Shown piece after piece: positions 1 through 7,942 of a DNA stretch of 11,865 nt; the first letter of the stretch is position 1; the number at the start of each line of letters is the position of its first letter. A program made the position numbers and the translations under genes. The notes beneath the pieces were generated by a model. It was given only the letters and a program-made list of their open reading frames with translations, did not search any database and had not been told where the DNA came from. Where the stretch lies: assembly GCA_015679605.1 (NCBI GenBank), contig JAAAVE010000158.1:1-11865 (forward strand). The letters run 5' to 3'. The stretch is from Podila epigama. Lineage: Eukaryota > Mortierellomycota > Mortierellomycetes > Mortierellales > Mortierellaceae.

Positions 1-12
1 TTTCATTTTTCT

Positions 13-18
13 TTTATT
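13..18 (-). terminator. AATAAA poly(A) signal of the SDR gene
   Basis: The minus strand reads AATAAA about 49 bases past the TAA stop of the SDR gene, in an AT-rich stretch. This is the usual place for a eukaryotic polyadenylation signal. The cleavage site itself cannot be seen. Confidence 0.5.
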
Positions 19-66
19 AATATTACAGGTGTGTGTGTTTGCTTTTTGCTTGGCTGCCTTTTTCCT

Positions 67-828
67 TTAACGTGAAGTCACTCCTCCGTTAATGAAAAGA
101 GTCTGGGCAGTAATCCACTGTGCACCAGGCGAGGCAATGAATTCAACAAGAGGCACAATATCCTTCACATCGCCAAGACGGTTGGCCACAGAGAGGGAGG
201 CAAAGAGTTTAGTAGACTCGGGTGTCTCTTGACCATAGAAGAAGGGCGTATCAATGGGTCCTGGCGCGATCGTGTTGACAGTGATACCACGACCACCGGC
301 TTCCTTGGCCAAGGCACGCGTAAAGTCCTCCAGAGGAGCCTTGGAACCAGCATAGGCAGAGTACTCGCCTGTAGTGATGGCCAAAAGGGTCGTACCAATG
401 TTGATCACACGACCGTTGTGAGCCATGTGCTTGGCGCATTCCTTCATAATGAAGAAGGGGACCTTGGCATTGATGTTGAAGACCTGGTCGTATTCTTCTT
501 CCGAGATTTGAGTCATGGGCTTCTTGAGCACAACACCCGCATTGTTGATCACAATGTCAATATGACCAAAATGCGCGAGGATGTCTCTAAAGATTCCCTC
601 GATGACCTTGACAGACGTGAGTTCACCCTGGACAATCTGGGTTCTGCGGCCAAGCAAATGAATCTCATCAGCGGTGGCCTTTGCGGCTGCGTCATCCTTG
701 CGATGGTGGATCACAATATCTGCACCACGACGAGCGAGTGCGAGAGCAAACGCCTTGCCCATGTTCTTGGCCGAACCAGTGATGAAGGCGACCTTGCCAA
801 CCAAATCTTGAGGGTGGGAATGAGGCAT
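67..828 (-). CDS. Short-chain dehydrogenase/reductase, FabG-like (3-oxoacyl-ACP reductase-like)
   Basis: This is a complete 253-residue, intronless classical SDR, the normal length for the family. Such enzymes reduce or oxidise a carbonyl or alcohol with NAD(P)H; the substrate cannot be read from the sequence. A Rossmann fold starts near residue 12. The nucleotide-binding motif is TGSAKNMG (17-24), where the usual TGxxxGxG has Asn at position 22. NNAG is at 95-98, the probable structural/catalytic Asn is N118, and the YxxxK pair is Y159/K163. The position 13 residues before the Tyr, normally Ser, is T146. The APGPIDTP loop (188-195) and the C-terminal INGG (246-249) are typical. There is no signal peptide or peroxisomal tail, so it is probably cytosolic. 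The first ATG fits the family start. The lack of introns beside intron-rich neighbours hints at acquisition from bacteria or retroposition. It could also be a sugar- or polyol-type SDR. Confidence 0.93.
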   Translation of the reverse strand: MPHSHPQDLVGKVAFITGSAKNMGKAFALALARRGADIVIHHRKDDAAAKATADEIHLLGRRTQIVQGELTSVKVIEGIFRDILAHFGHIDIVINNAGVVLKKPMTQISEEEYDQVFNINAKVPFFIMKECAKHMAHNGRVINIGTTLLAITTGEYSAYAGSKAPLEDFTRALAKEAGGRGITVNTIAPGPIDTPFFYGQETPESTKLFASLSVANRLGDVKDIVPLVEFIASPGAQWITAQTLFINGGVTSR

Positions 829-930
829 TTTCGTGTAAGGTTGTTTTTGAAAAAAGTGTGAGTGAGTGAGAGTGTGTTTTATGTGTCTGAGTATGAGGTA
901 GAGGGCAAAACGAGGTAGTTTGCAGACGTG

Positions 931-940
931 AATTTATATA
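931..940 (-). promoter_or_regulatory. TATA-like element of the SDR gene
   Basis: The minus strand reads TATATAAATT about 103-112 bases upstream of the SDR ATG. It is the only strong TATA match in the spacer and would leave a leader of roughly 70-80 nt. The match is by eye only. Confidence 0.5.
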
Positions 941-1082
941 GCAAAGCGTGGAAGCGTGTAAGCGTGTTGAAATGCCTCATACGGATGGTCGCGTTCATAA
1001 TTGCATGCACCCCCCTTTCAATTGAACCACATACACAAAAAAAAAGATTCTGTTATTGAACGACACAAAGGAAGGGGAATAG

Positions 1083-1112
1083 ACAATGGACGATGGCTTA
1101 CGCGTCCATTGT
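1083..1112. repeat. Perfect 10 bp inverted repeat with 10-base loop
   Basis: ACAATGGACG (1083-1092) pairs exactly with CGTCCATTGT (1103-1112) across a 10-base loop. No T-run follows, so it is not a simple terminator. It lies between the SDR TATA-like element and the GTAAACATGCA array. A paired protein-binding site is as likely as an RNA hairpin. Confidence 0.6.
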
Positions 1113-1138
1113 GTCCAATCGTTTAGCATTATGCATCA

Positions 1139-1208
1139 GAGTAAACATGCAGAGTAAACATGCAATGTAAACATGCAGAGTAAACATGCATGTATGAGTA
1201 AACATGCA
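1139..1208. repeat. Five-copy 13 bp repeat with core GTAAACATGCA
   Basis: Five exact copies of GTAAACATGCA start at 1141, 1154, 1167, 1180 and 1198. The first four are strictly tandem at a 13 bp period; the unit is GA or AT plus the core. The fifth follows a 5 bp spacer. GTAAACA is the classic forkhead-type core (TGTTTAC on the SDR strand). The array lies 311-380 bp upstream of the SDR ATG. The repeats are seen directly; the binding role is inferred. Confidence 0.85.
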
Positions 1209-1287
1209 GAGAAAGGGAGAAGGTAGCGTGCTCATGGTCTAGACACGTTTCTTTTTAAAGATCAGTGCAATTTGTCATTTCAATTTT

Positions 1288-1309
1288 CCTTTCTTTCTTT
1301 CTTTCTTTT
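1288..1309. repeat. CTTT microsatellite
   Basis: A run of CTTT units lies in the SEC31 3' flank, 28-50 bases past the stop. It would be transcribed as a GAAA run if it is in the 3' UTR. Confidence 0.8.
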
Positions 1310-1336
1310 CCATACTTGCATTCAGAGATAGACTAA

Positions 1337-4300
1337 CTATTGCTGCTGGAGCTTGGCATTGTCCACAATCAATCGCTTCACACCCGTCATCCAACCAGAA
1401 ACCTCATTTGTACGGGTCGAATGAAGTTCCAGATGGATTTGGTATGCAGAGTTATAATTCTTGGCCTGCAACGCTTGAGCCAACAACAACATCTGATCCA
1501 CAACTGCTGACGAGACCTCTTCGTTGTTCAACATGTCAAACAACACGTTCAACTTTTTCTCGGCGTCATCCAATGGACGTCTTGTTGCAGGCTATTTGTA
1601 TTTGTTAAGATTCCATTTTTTTTTTTTTTTTTTTTTTTCTCAGGAGTATTAGGGATAGCGCAATTTGTGCATATTGTTTAGGCTTATTTTTTACCCATTG
1701 ACCATCAATCATGAAAACAAACAAAAAGGACTTACCGTCATGTACTGACGTGCGAGAGCAAGCTCGCTCGAAAGAACAGAATAGATCAACTTGTGATCCG
1801 CTGGGATATGTGTCCTGTCTCCCGCAGCTATAATTTAGATTGGCGTGAGAAAATGAGATAGGAAGCCACAATATTTAGAGCTGACGCGCCGCGTTCTGTC
1901 ACAGGAACAACAAACAAACAAACAAACAAACAATCCAATCAATCAGATAAAGAAATAAATAAAAAAAAAATAAACACATACGATGTCTCGACTTGACCGG
2001 TTCTGGAGGAGTAGCAGGAGCAGCAGGCGTCAAGGGACGCTGTTGTAGCACTTGTGGTCCCATTGGGTTCAAGCTCTGCTGCTGTTGTGGTGTTGCATAT
2101 GCATTAGGGCCTGATGCATGACCATATCCATGCTGCTGGCCGTACTGGTTCTGTTGACCTGGTTGACCATACTGATTCTGCTGAAGTGCAGGCTGTCCTT
2201 GGTTTCCAAAGTTCTGGAAGGGTGATGGCTGCTGTGCTCGCTGGTTAGCATAACGAGGCGACATGGCTCCTTGTGCTCCCGTTGGGGGTGGGGGCAAGTG
2301 CGATGCAGCAGGCACAGGCGAGTAAGGAGATGCGGTCGCAGCTGGGCGTGCACCCATCATGGGGGGTGGAGGCAACACCGACTGCTGCGCTTGTGGAGGC
2401 TGTCCAAAGGCCGTCTGGGGTGGGGGTGGTGTACCACTCATTGCGGGCGCTCCAGGGAACGGTGAGTTAAACTGCGCCTTGTTCACTGCCGCGTTTGCAG
2501 TAGCTGCCGTAGCTGCTGGACGCTTGGTCACGCCGGGAATAGGCAACGAAGGTGCATCGTTCCAGTTACCAGTATCCTTGCGCTGAGATGGAGGCAGCTC
2601 AGTCGATCGAGCACGCTCCACTGGTCCAGGAGCTGCCTGGTATCCTCCATACGTTTGCAGACCAGAGTCATTGTTTTGACCCAGGTACGAGGGCTGGTTG
2701 AACGTTGGGGGTCCTGGTGGCTGGTTGAAGCCTCCATAGGTGGGTGCAGCTGGAGCATAGGGGCTGTTCACTGCACCCTGAGGTGGGCGGTGATCATTCT
2801 GCTGAGCAGCTGCAGTTGGAGGTGCGCCAAACTGTGTTGGTGGTGGTGGCACGATCGACTGTTGGGGTGGTGGTGGCGGCTGATGTTGCTGTGGTGGTTG
2901 TTGATGCTGCTGCTGTTGATAACCCTGCTGATATCCAGCGTTACCATATGGTTGAGGTGGAGGAGGCACGCCAAACGCAGGCTGTGGCGCATAGTTGTTC
3001 TGCACAGGTTTGGGCACAGCCTCGTAGGGGTTCGCCTGGTACTGGTTATGCTGGTAAGCTGGCTGTGGTGGTTGCTGGTATTGGTTGTGTGGTTGTGCGT
3101 ATTGGTTCTGTTGGTACGCAGGCTGCTGCTGCTGATGCTGTTGCTGATGCTGTTGGTAACCGGCAGCCTGGTATTGCTGCTGCTGTTGCTGCTGTTGATA
3201 CTCTCCCTCTGCATAAATAAAGACAGGCTGGAAGGGGAATTCAGGGGCAGGCAACTTGCTGGCATCGACACCAGAGTGGTACAGCCTGTCACGCATCACG
3301 GCCAGAGAATCATGGCTTTGGAAGTCAACAGGAGTGAGGTTCAAGAACTCGACAGCAGTCAACAGACGGCCTTGACCAGCCATAATCTCTGCATACTCGG
3401 CATACTTGTCATAGAGGGCCGCAAGTTTGTGTCGGCTATCCTGCTCCTCAGTTTGGTCCTCGTTGGGGTTGCCAGCAATAGCTACGTCCACATAATCAAT
3501 CGCCTTGCGGAACACAGTGACCTTTTCAATGAACGATTGGAGCGAACGAGCATTGCGCTCATACTCGGAAACAGAGCCATCATAAGCATTGAAAGCCAGC
3601 TCTTCTTCCTGCTCCTTGATCCAAATGGCAACCACACGCTCCAAGTTACCAGCAGCCAAGTAGCACAAAACAGTGTTGCAGCGAAGAGGGTTGGTGACAG
3701 AAGTAGGCTCGCCAGACTGGACCTTGACAGCCCACTGCTGCTCAAGTCTGTTGCCGAGAGACTCGCACAATCTGCCAAACTCATCAGGGCGGGCAAAGGT
3801 GCAAAGGATGACGACAATCTCTTGCCAGTCAGCCAGATCAGCATTGCGCACCACATCCTCCAAGTCACCAGTGACAACGCTCTGCAACAGACGAATGTAA
3901 GGTGTCGACGATGCACGACGCTCAAAATAAGCCTTCTGGGTACGCTCCAACAGTTCAGGGCCTCCACAGATGGCGAGAACAAGGGCATCCGAAAGACGAC
4001 CATCATGAAGACACACATTCACAGCAGAATCGAAATCTCCAGCAACAATACAGCGAGTGATCTTCTTATCAATATCAGTGTCCGAAGCAGGGTAGATCTG
4101 AAATGGGACCGACGCCTTGGCCTTGACTTCAGAAGGCAGGTTGGCGGAGTAGCTGGCAAAGGCGTCATCCGCTTGTGGGTCCTGACCGCCAGCTGAAAAC
4201 AACGAGTTCACTTCAGAAGTCGATGTGCGCAAGTTTTGATTCTGATGGTGTCCAGCAAAGGAATCAGATTTTTGAGCAACAGGTGAAGTTGCTGCAGAAT

Positions 4301-6881
4301 GGTTGTTTCCGATACTCATTTGGCGAGTCAAGGCAGCGACCTGATCCACCATGTCCTGTTTGTCAAAGCCAAGGTGGTGGACCAGCTGCTCACGAGGGTT
4401 AGCCCCGAACAAGGCACGAAGTACGGTCCAGTACTCTGCCTCGGGAAGGTTTGTCTGACTGCGGACCTCGCAGAAATGGTCCAAAGTCTTGGTCTCAAGA
4501 GCTTGTTCCAAATCAGCAGCACGCTGGACCAAGTCGAGCTCGGTCGTGACATTGGCCAATGTGACGGATGCAATGTTGGTGGGGACGCCAGCGGGAGCGA
4601 CAGCTCCGGGGGGCAAGTTCAAGGGGGGCGCAGGGCGGTTTCTGAAGATAGCCAACTTTCCTCCGAATCCAAAGGTTGCTCCCACTGGTCGACGAAGCCA
4701 TTTTGGAGGCTGCTTTAGAGAGATGGCTGCGGTTGGTCCTTGTGTCTGATACTGCTGAGGGGCAAAAGGATCATGAGTCTCCTGCTGCGTGTATGCTGTA
4801 TTCGCTTGTTCGCTGTCATGAGTCGACTGGATGGAATGAATGTTGATCTATGTGTTGAAACGGGTATACGGAAATGTGTTAAAAACGAAGGAACATGCGC
4901 TAGTGTGTCAAAAACAAGAAAACAATGTAGTGATCGCATTATCATCATAGATTATCGATATCATGACCATAGTGACAACTCAGCGTACCTTGCCATCAAA
5001 CGAAGCCGATGCCAACAAATCAGGGTTGCGAGGGCACCAGTCGATATCAAAAGTCCAGCTTGAGCTTTGAGGGAGCTATGTAATATATTGTACGAACTTG
5101 TTGGTAAGCATCGATGTAACTTTCAAAGTGAATCAACGAGCACAAAGAGAAGAAATCAAAGTATTTCTTACCTCTCCAATGATTTCACCCGACTTTGGGT
5201 TCCAGCAAAGTGACCGGCAGTCCTTGCCTGCAGAGAGTAACAGGTCAGAGTCCTGCTGGCACCATGATAATGACAAGATTCCCTTGGTGTGGCCGCTGAG
5301 AGTCTATTTGATGGATTGACAGTATAATAAGTGGTGAAGGGAGAAACTTTGTCAGAAAAGAGATGATCTTTCATCGCATCCAACTCGTTCACTTTTGAAG
5401 AATAGTCTAATCTTGTCTGTACCTTTTCGGGGGCATGGGCATATCGAAGATCCCACACCAAGATCACAGGGTTGTTGTCGTCCTCGGTGGCTGTGATGAT
5501 TTGTGTGGCCTACAAGCAAAATCGTGGATCAGAATGACATTAGCAGGGGACGAAGAGATATGAGATTAAGGCGAATGTTAGAGGCCAGGATTGAAGTGAG
5601 AGAAATGTAATGCCGTTCAATGTCCATGATCCTATCCAGAAAAAGTCATATACGTACAACATCAGGGTTCCAGGCAATGGCAGTGATGCCGCGACGGCTG
5701 GCACCCATCTGTCCCAAGTTGCCCATGCTTCCCATACCACCAACGCTAGCACCGGGATATGAGAGGGTAAGGACTTCACGCTTGGACTTGAGATCCCAGA
5801 CGACAGTATATCCAGTTGTTGAACTAGTGGCCAAAATATGCTGCACATGGTTGTTCCAGGAAACACAGGTGATATCCTCCAGCTTGGATGATCTTGCTCC
5901 AGGAGTGTATGGCTTTGTCAAATTGCCGAGATCCCAAATGAAAATCTAACATGGATAATAACAAGCGAAGAAAGAGAAATAGAAAAATGTAAATTCAGGC
6001 GTTTTCAGGACCCAGAGTTGGTTTCTTTGTCATCATGTTGCATGTTGGGCTGTTGGTTAGTTAAACACGCGAATATTGTGCATATACATAAAATACATGT
6101 ATATTGGGTGAAACCATGTCAAGCCACACTGCTTTACCTCACCGTTGCTGGAGGCAGAGGACAGCAGATTCTGCTGGAAGGGGTTAAAGTGCAATCCGCG
6201 AACAGGGCCAGAGTGATTGCTTTGCTTTGAGAAAAGAACTTCGTCACTGGAAAAACAAGGGTCAAGGTTGAAAATGAAAGAAAGAAAAATAAAAAGTACA
6301 GTGAGTTGAAGTGATCTTTCCTGAATTGCCATATGTTGTATTTAGCGACGTAAGAGACGTAAGAGTCGTCATAAAAGCAAAAAAGAGATCAAGGCATCTT
6401 TACCTTCCACTCAAAATGGCATTAGCGTCCCACAGGTTCAGTTCGCCATTTTCCATGCCTCCTGCAATCATACCATATGGGCGATCGACGGTAGGGCTTG
6501 CCCATGCCAGGCGATTGAATCTAGAAAGTAGGCCAAACAGAAAATATAGAAAAAGAAAAAAATAGACAAAATAAAAGTCGTGTTAACGTGTGAGAATAAG
6601 AGAGCGATTGACAATATCATCAACAAAGGGCTGTCATCATTAAAAAGAATAGAACGCTGCATAGCATACCGAGCATTGCTTGCAACAACACCAGCAGGTT
6701 GAGTCACTTCAAGAGATTCGGGCGACTTGTCAGTGAGGTTAAGGTCAAAGATCTCGAGTTGAGATGTGTTTGAAAAGTTGGCGTCAAAAGCACCCGCGAC
6801 AGTTCCTGTGGCGAGGAGAGGTGTATGCTGACCAGGACTCCAGGCGAACGTTGAAGTCCTTGAGATGGTTTTCTGTCTCAT
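1337..6881 (-). CDS. SEC31: COPII outer-coat subunit Sec31, 10 exons, complete
   Basis: Sec31 pairs with Sec13 to form the outer cage of COPII vesicles at ER exit sites and stimulates Sar1 GTP hydrolysis by Sec23. Exons: 6881-6670, 6520-6404, 6246-6138, 5945-5658, 5509-5423, 5303-5172, 5075-4989, 4847-1982, 1827-1736, 1591-1337. They join in frame to 1414 residues, normal to slightly long for the family. The start context RTSTFAWSP followed by LLATGTVAG is the conserved Sec31 N-terminus. Residues 1 to about 350 are the WD40 propeller, encoded mostly by seven small exons, with WDLGN, WDLKS, WDLRY and [20 protein letters not shown] visible. Residues about 600-870 are the helical (ACE1-type) domain that dimerises in the cage. 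Residues about 888-1295 are Pro/Gln-rich and disordered, with Q895-Q902, several PPP motifs and the active-fragment pair W1106-N1107. Residues about 1300-1414 form the C-terminal SRA1-like helical domain, starting [10 protein letters not shown]. Family identity is very secure; splice sites are hand-assigned. Confidence 0.95.
1616..1638. repeat. 23-base poly(T) (poly(A) on the SEC31 strand) in intron 9
   Basis: A 23-base homopolymer lies in SEC31 intron 9 (1735-1592), just before the likely CTTAAC branch site and 24 bases before the TAG acceptor. On the transcript it is poly(A), so the acceptor lacks a normal pyrimidine tract. The length is prone to sequencing and replication slippage. Confidence 0.85.
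1907..1931. repeat. CAAA microsatellite in SEC31 intron 8
   Basis: Tandem ACAA/CAAA units (GTTT on the transcript strand) fill part of SEC31 intron 8 (1981-1828). Intronic simple repeat with no visible function. Confidence 0.75.
2000..3215 (-). repeat. SEC31: CAG/CAA- and proline-rich low-complexity coding region of SEC31
   Basis: This stretch of exon 8 encodes the disordered linker of Sec31. It is dominated by CAG, CAA and CC-rich codons, with an uninterrupted Q8 run at 3197-3174. At least five PPP or PPPP clusters are visible; in this family such motifs dock on the Sec23 gelsolin domain. Codon repetitiveness explains the long spurious open frame on the plus strand here. Confidence 0.85.
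2556..2570 (-). other. SEC31: Sec31 active-fragment motif (WN) that inserts at Sar1-Sec23
   Basis: The frame reads GNWNDAP; W1106 is at 2564-2562 and N1107 at 2561-2559. In yeast Sec31 an equivalent Trp-Asn pair reaches the Sar1-Sec23 active site and accelerates GTP hydrolysis. It sits inside the otherwise low-complexity linker, as in other Sec31 proteins. The motif is seen; the function is by family knowledge. Confidence 0.75.
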
Positions 6882-7051
6882 GATTCCTTATGGACCTGCG
6901 TGATGGAGGATGATGGAGGTGATGGAGATGATGATGAGAAAGAGAGAAGGGGCGAGGATGACGGATGATGACTCCCTATTTTTTTTTTTTTCTTTGCTCA
7001 AATTCTAGATGGGCAAAAAGGCAAGGCAACGAAACTTGTGAGAAATCAGTA

Positions 7052-7065
7052 CAAATATATATTTG
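7052..7065. promoter_or_regulatory. AT-rich palindrome, possible SEC31 TATA or MADS-type site
   Basis: CAAATATATATTTG is a perfect 14 bp palindrome, 171-184 bp upstream of the SEC31 ATG. It could serve as a TATA element. A C precedes it on the minus strand, giving a half-match to CArG-type sites. The call rests on position and composition only. Confidence 0.35.
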
Positions 7066-7772
7066 GTCGAGGTGCACATGAAATGCTGATCTTTTCCTTG
7101 TTCCTGTCGTCCATCAGTCAAAATAATCGAGGTAGCGCATGTCGTTCAGAAGAAGGAGTAGGTACGAATAGATGATGAAGTAGGTTTTGTACTGAACCAC
7201 CATTGACGGCTTCAATCCCAGGTTTGGCTCCAAAATTCAGGTCAAGGTTCAAGGGACGGGGAGAAAGCAAGGAGGAGAGTGGGATGGGTTGAGTGAGAGT
7301 CAACGGACAAGGGGGGGCATGCTAGTGTACTGTGATGAGAACTCGGGAACTCGCGTCCTTTTCCAGGTTGAGTGAAGAATTTCGCTCCTGACAAGAAGAA
7401 TGGGAAACAAGCATGCAAACATGCATGCTATGCGTTCATTAAAAAATAGCTAAAATGCGACACGCACCTACAAGATCACTTGTTCAAACGCGAGAATGAA
7501 TATAAACAAAGACAATACAAAAAAAAACAAAAACGTAGAAGAAGGAAAGGAGGGGGACGCGACAAGGATGATTGGTGCGTGAAGAAAAAGATAAAGATGA
7601 TGGACAAGGAGAGAAGGTGGATGAGATGCAAAGAGAAGAATCAAAAAGAAGTGGAGAGATGAAAAAAAAAGTGAGAATAAAAAAAACGTTACACTTCCCA
7701 CTTTTTGCTTCAAGGGGATTGGTACTGAGAGAGTTTGATTGGATTTTGGATTTTGACCTGGGTTTTAGTAAG

Positions 7773-7870
7773 GGACGTGCGACCAAGGCCCATTGCCACG
7801 TCACAGTGAGCACAATTGATTTTGGATGGTGACACTTGAGCGCGTCGCAATAATTACACTTGCACGTGCA
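7773..7870. promoter_or_regulatory. Cluster of three ACGTG-core sites, one a TGCACGTGCA palindrome
   Basis: GGACGTGC (7773-7780), TGACGTGG on the minus strand (7803-7796) and the perfect palindrome TGCACGTGCA (7861-7870) lie within 98 bp. ACGTG cores are typical bZIP/bHLH targets, and TGACGTGG equals the unfolded-protein-response element bound by metazoan XBP1. The cluster is about 0.9-1.0 kb upstream of SEC31 and just past the 3' end of the isomerase, so its target is unclear. Confidence 0.3.
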
Positions 7871-7936
7871 CACAACACTTACACTTGTTCAAAGCACACA
7901 AACTGATAAATTACACTCGAAACTTGTTCACCTTTT

Positions 7937-7942
7937 TTTATT
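7937..7942 (-). terminator. AATAAA overlapping the ECH1-like stop codon
   Basis: The minus strand reads TTG TAA ATAAA, so AATAAA begins on the last base of the stop codon. It may be the polyadenylation signal, which would give a very short 3' UTR. It could equally be a chance match in AT-rich sequence. Confidence 0.35.

Larger units (their letters stand above)
829..1336. other. Intergenic spacer: SDR upstream region and SEC31 3' flank
   Basis: No credible gene lies in these 508 bp. The left part is the SDR 5' leader and promoter: GT/GAGT-rich, with a TATA-like element. The middle holds a perfect 10 bp hairpin (1083-1112) and the GTAAACATGCA array (1139-1208). The right part is the SEC31 3' flank, with a CTTT microsatellite (1288-1309). 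I see no AATAAA just after the SEC31 stop. Confidence 0.7.
6882..7941. other. Intergenic spacer: SEC31 upstream region and ECH1-like 3' flank
   Basis: I find no convincing gene or tRNA in these 1.06 kb. From the SEC31 side: GATGATG-rich leader DNA (6900-6970), a poly(T) run (about 6980-6992), an AT palindrome (7052-7065), GCATGC elements (7411-7428), and an A/G-rich stretch (about 7480-7690). Three ACGTG-core sites follow (7773-7870), then AT-rich 3' flank of the isomerase. Open frames here are short and low-complexity and match no family I recognise. Confidence 0.6.

Noticed and set aside
229-861. 210-residue open frame on the plus strand
   Set aside because: It is antisense to the SDR, which has clear family motifs; this frame has none.
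1139-1208. Possible CRISPR-like array
   Set aside because: The units are 13 bp with almost no spacers, in a fungal nuclear context with no cas genes. It is a tandem repeat or factor-site array.
1899-1981. Continuation of the long SEC31 frame (RMCLFFFY onward) as a real C-terminus
   Set aside because: It reads past a GTATGT donor into intron 8 with low-complexity Phe/Leu. Splicing instead gives the conserved [10 protein letters not shown] and SRA1-like C-terminus in frame.
2655-4196. 513-residue open frame on the plus strand
   Set aside because: It is antisense to SEC31 exon 8. Its Leu/Val/Trp-rich runs are the complement of CAG/CAA and proline codons, and it shows no family motif.
6969-6975. 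TGACTCC, close to a Gcn4/AP-1 site, upstream of SEC31
   Set aside because: It has one mismatch to TGACTCA, is a single copy, and has no supporting context.
7484-7873. 129-residue open frame on the minus strand in the SEC31/ECH1 spacer
   Set aside because: It is low-complexity Phe/Ser/Leu sequence from a pyrimidine-rich strand, with no motif, and Cys-rich only at the first residues.
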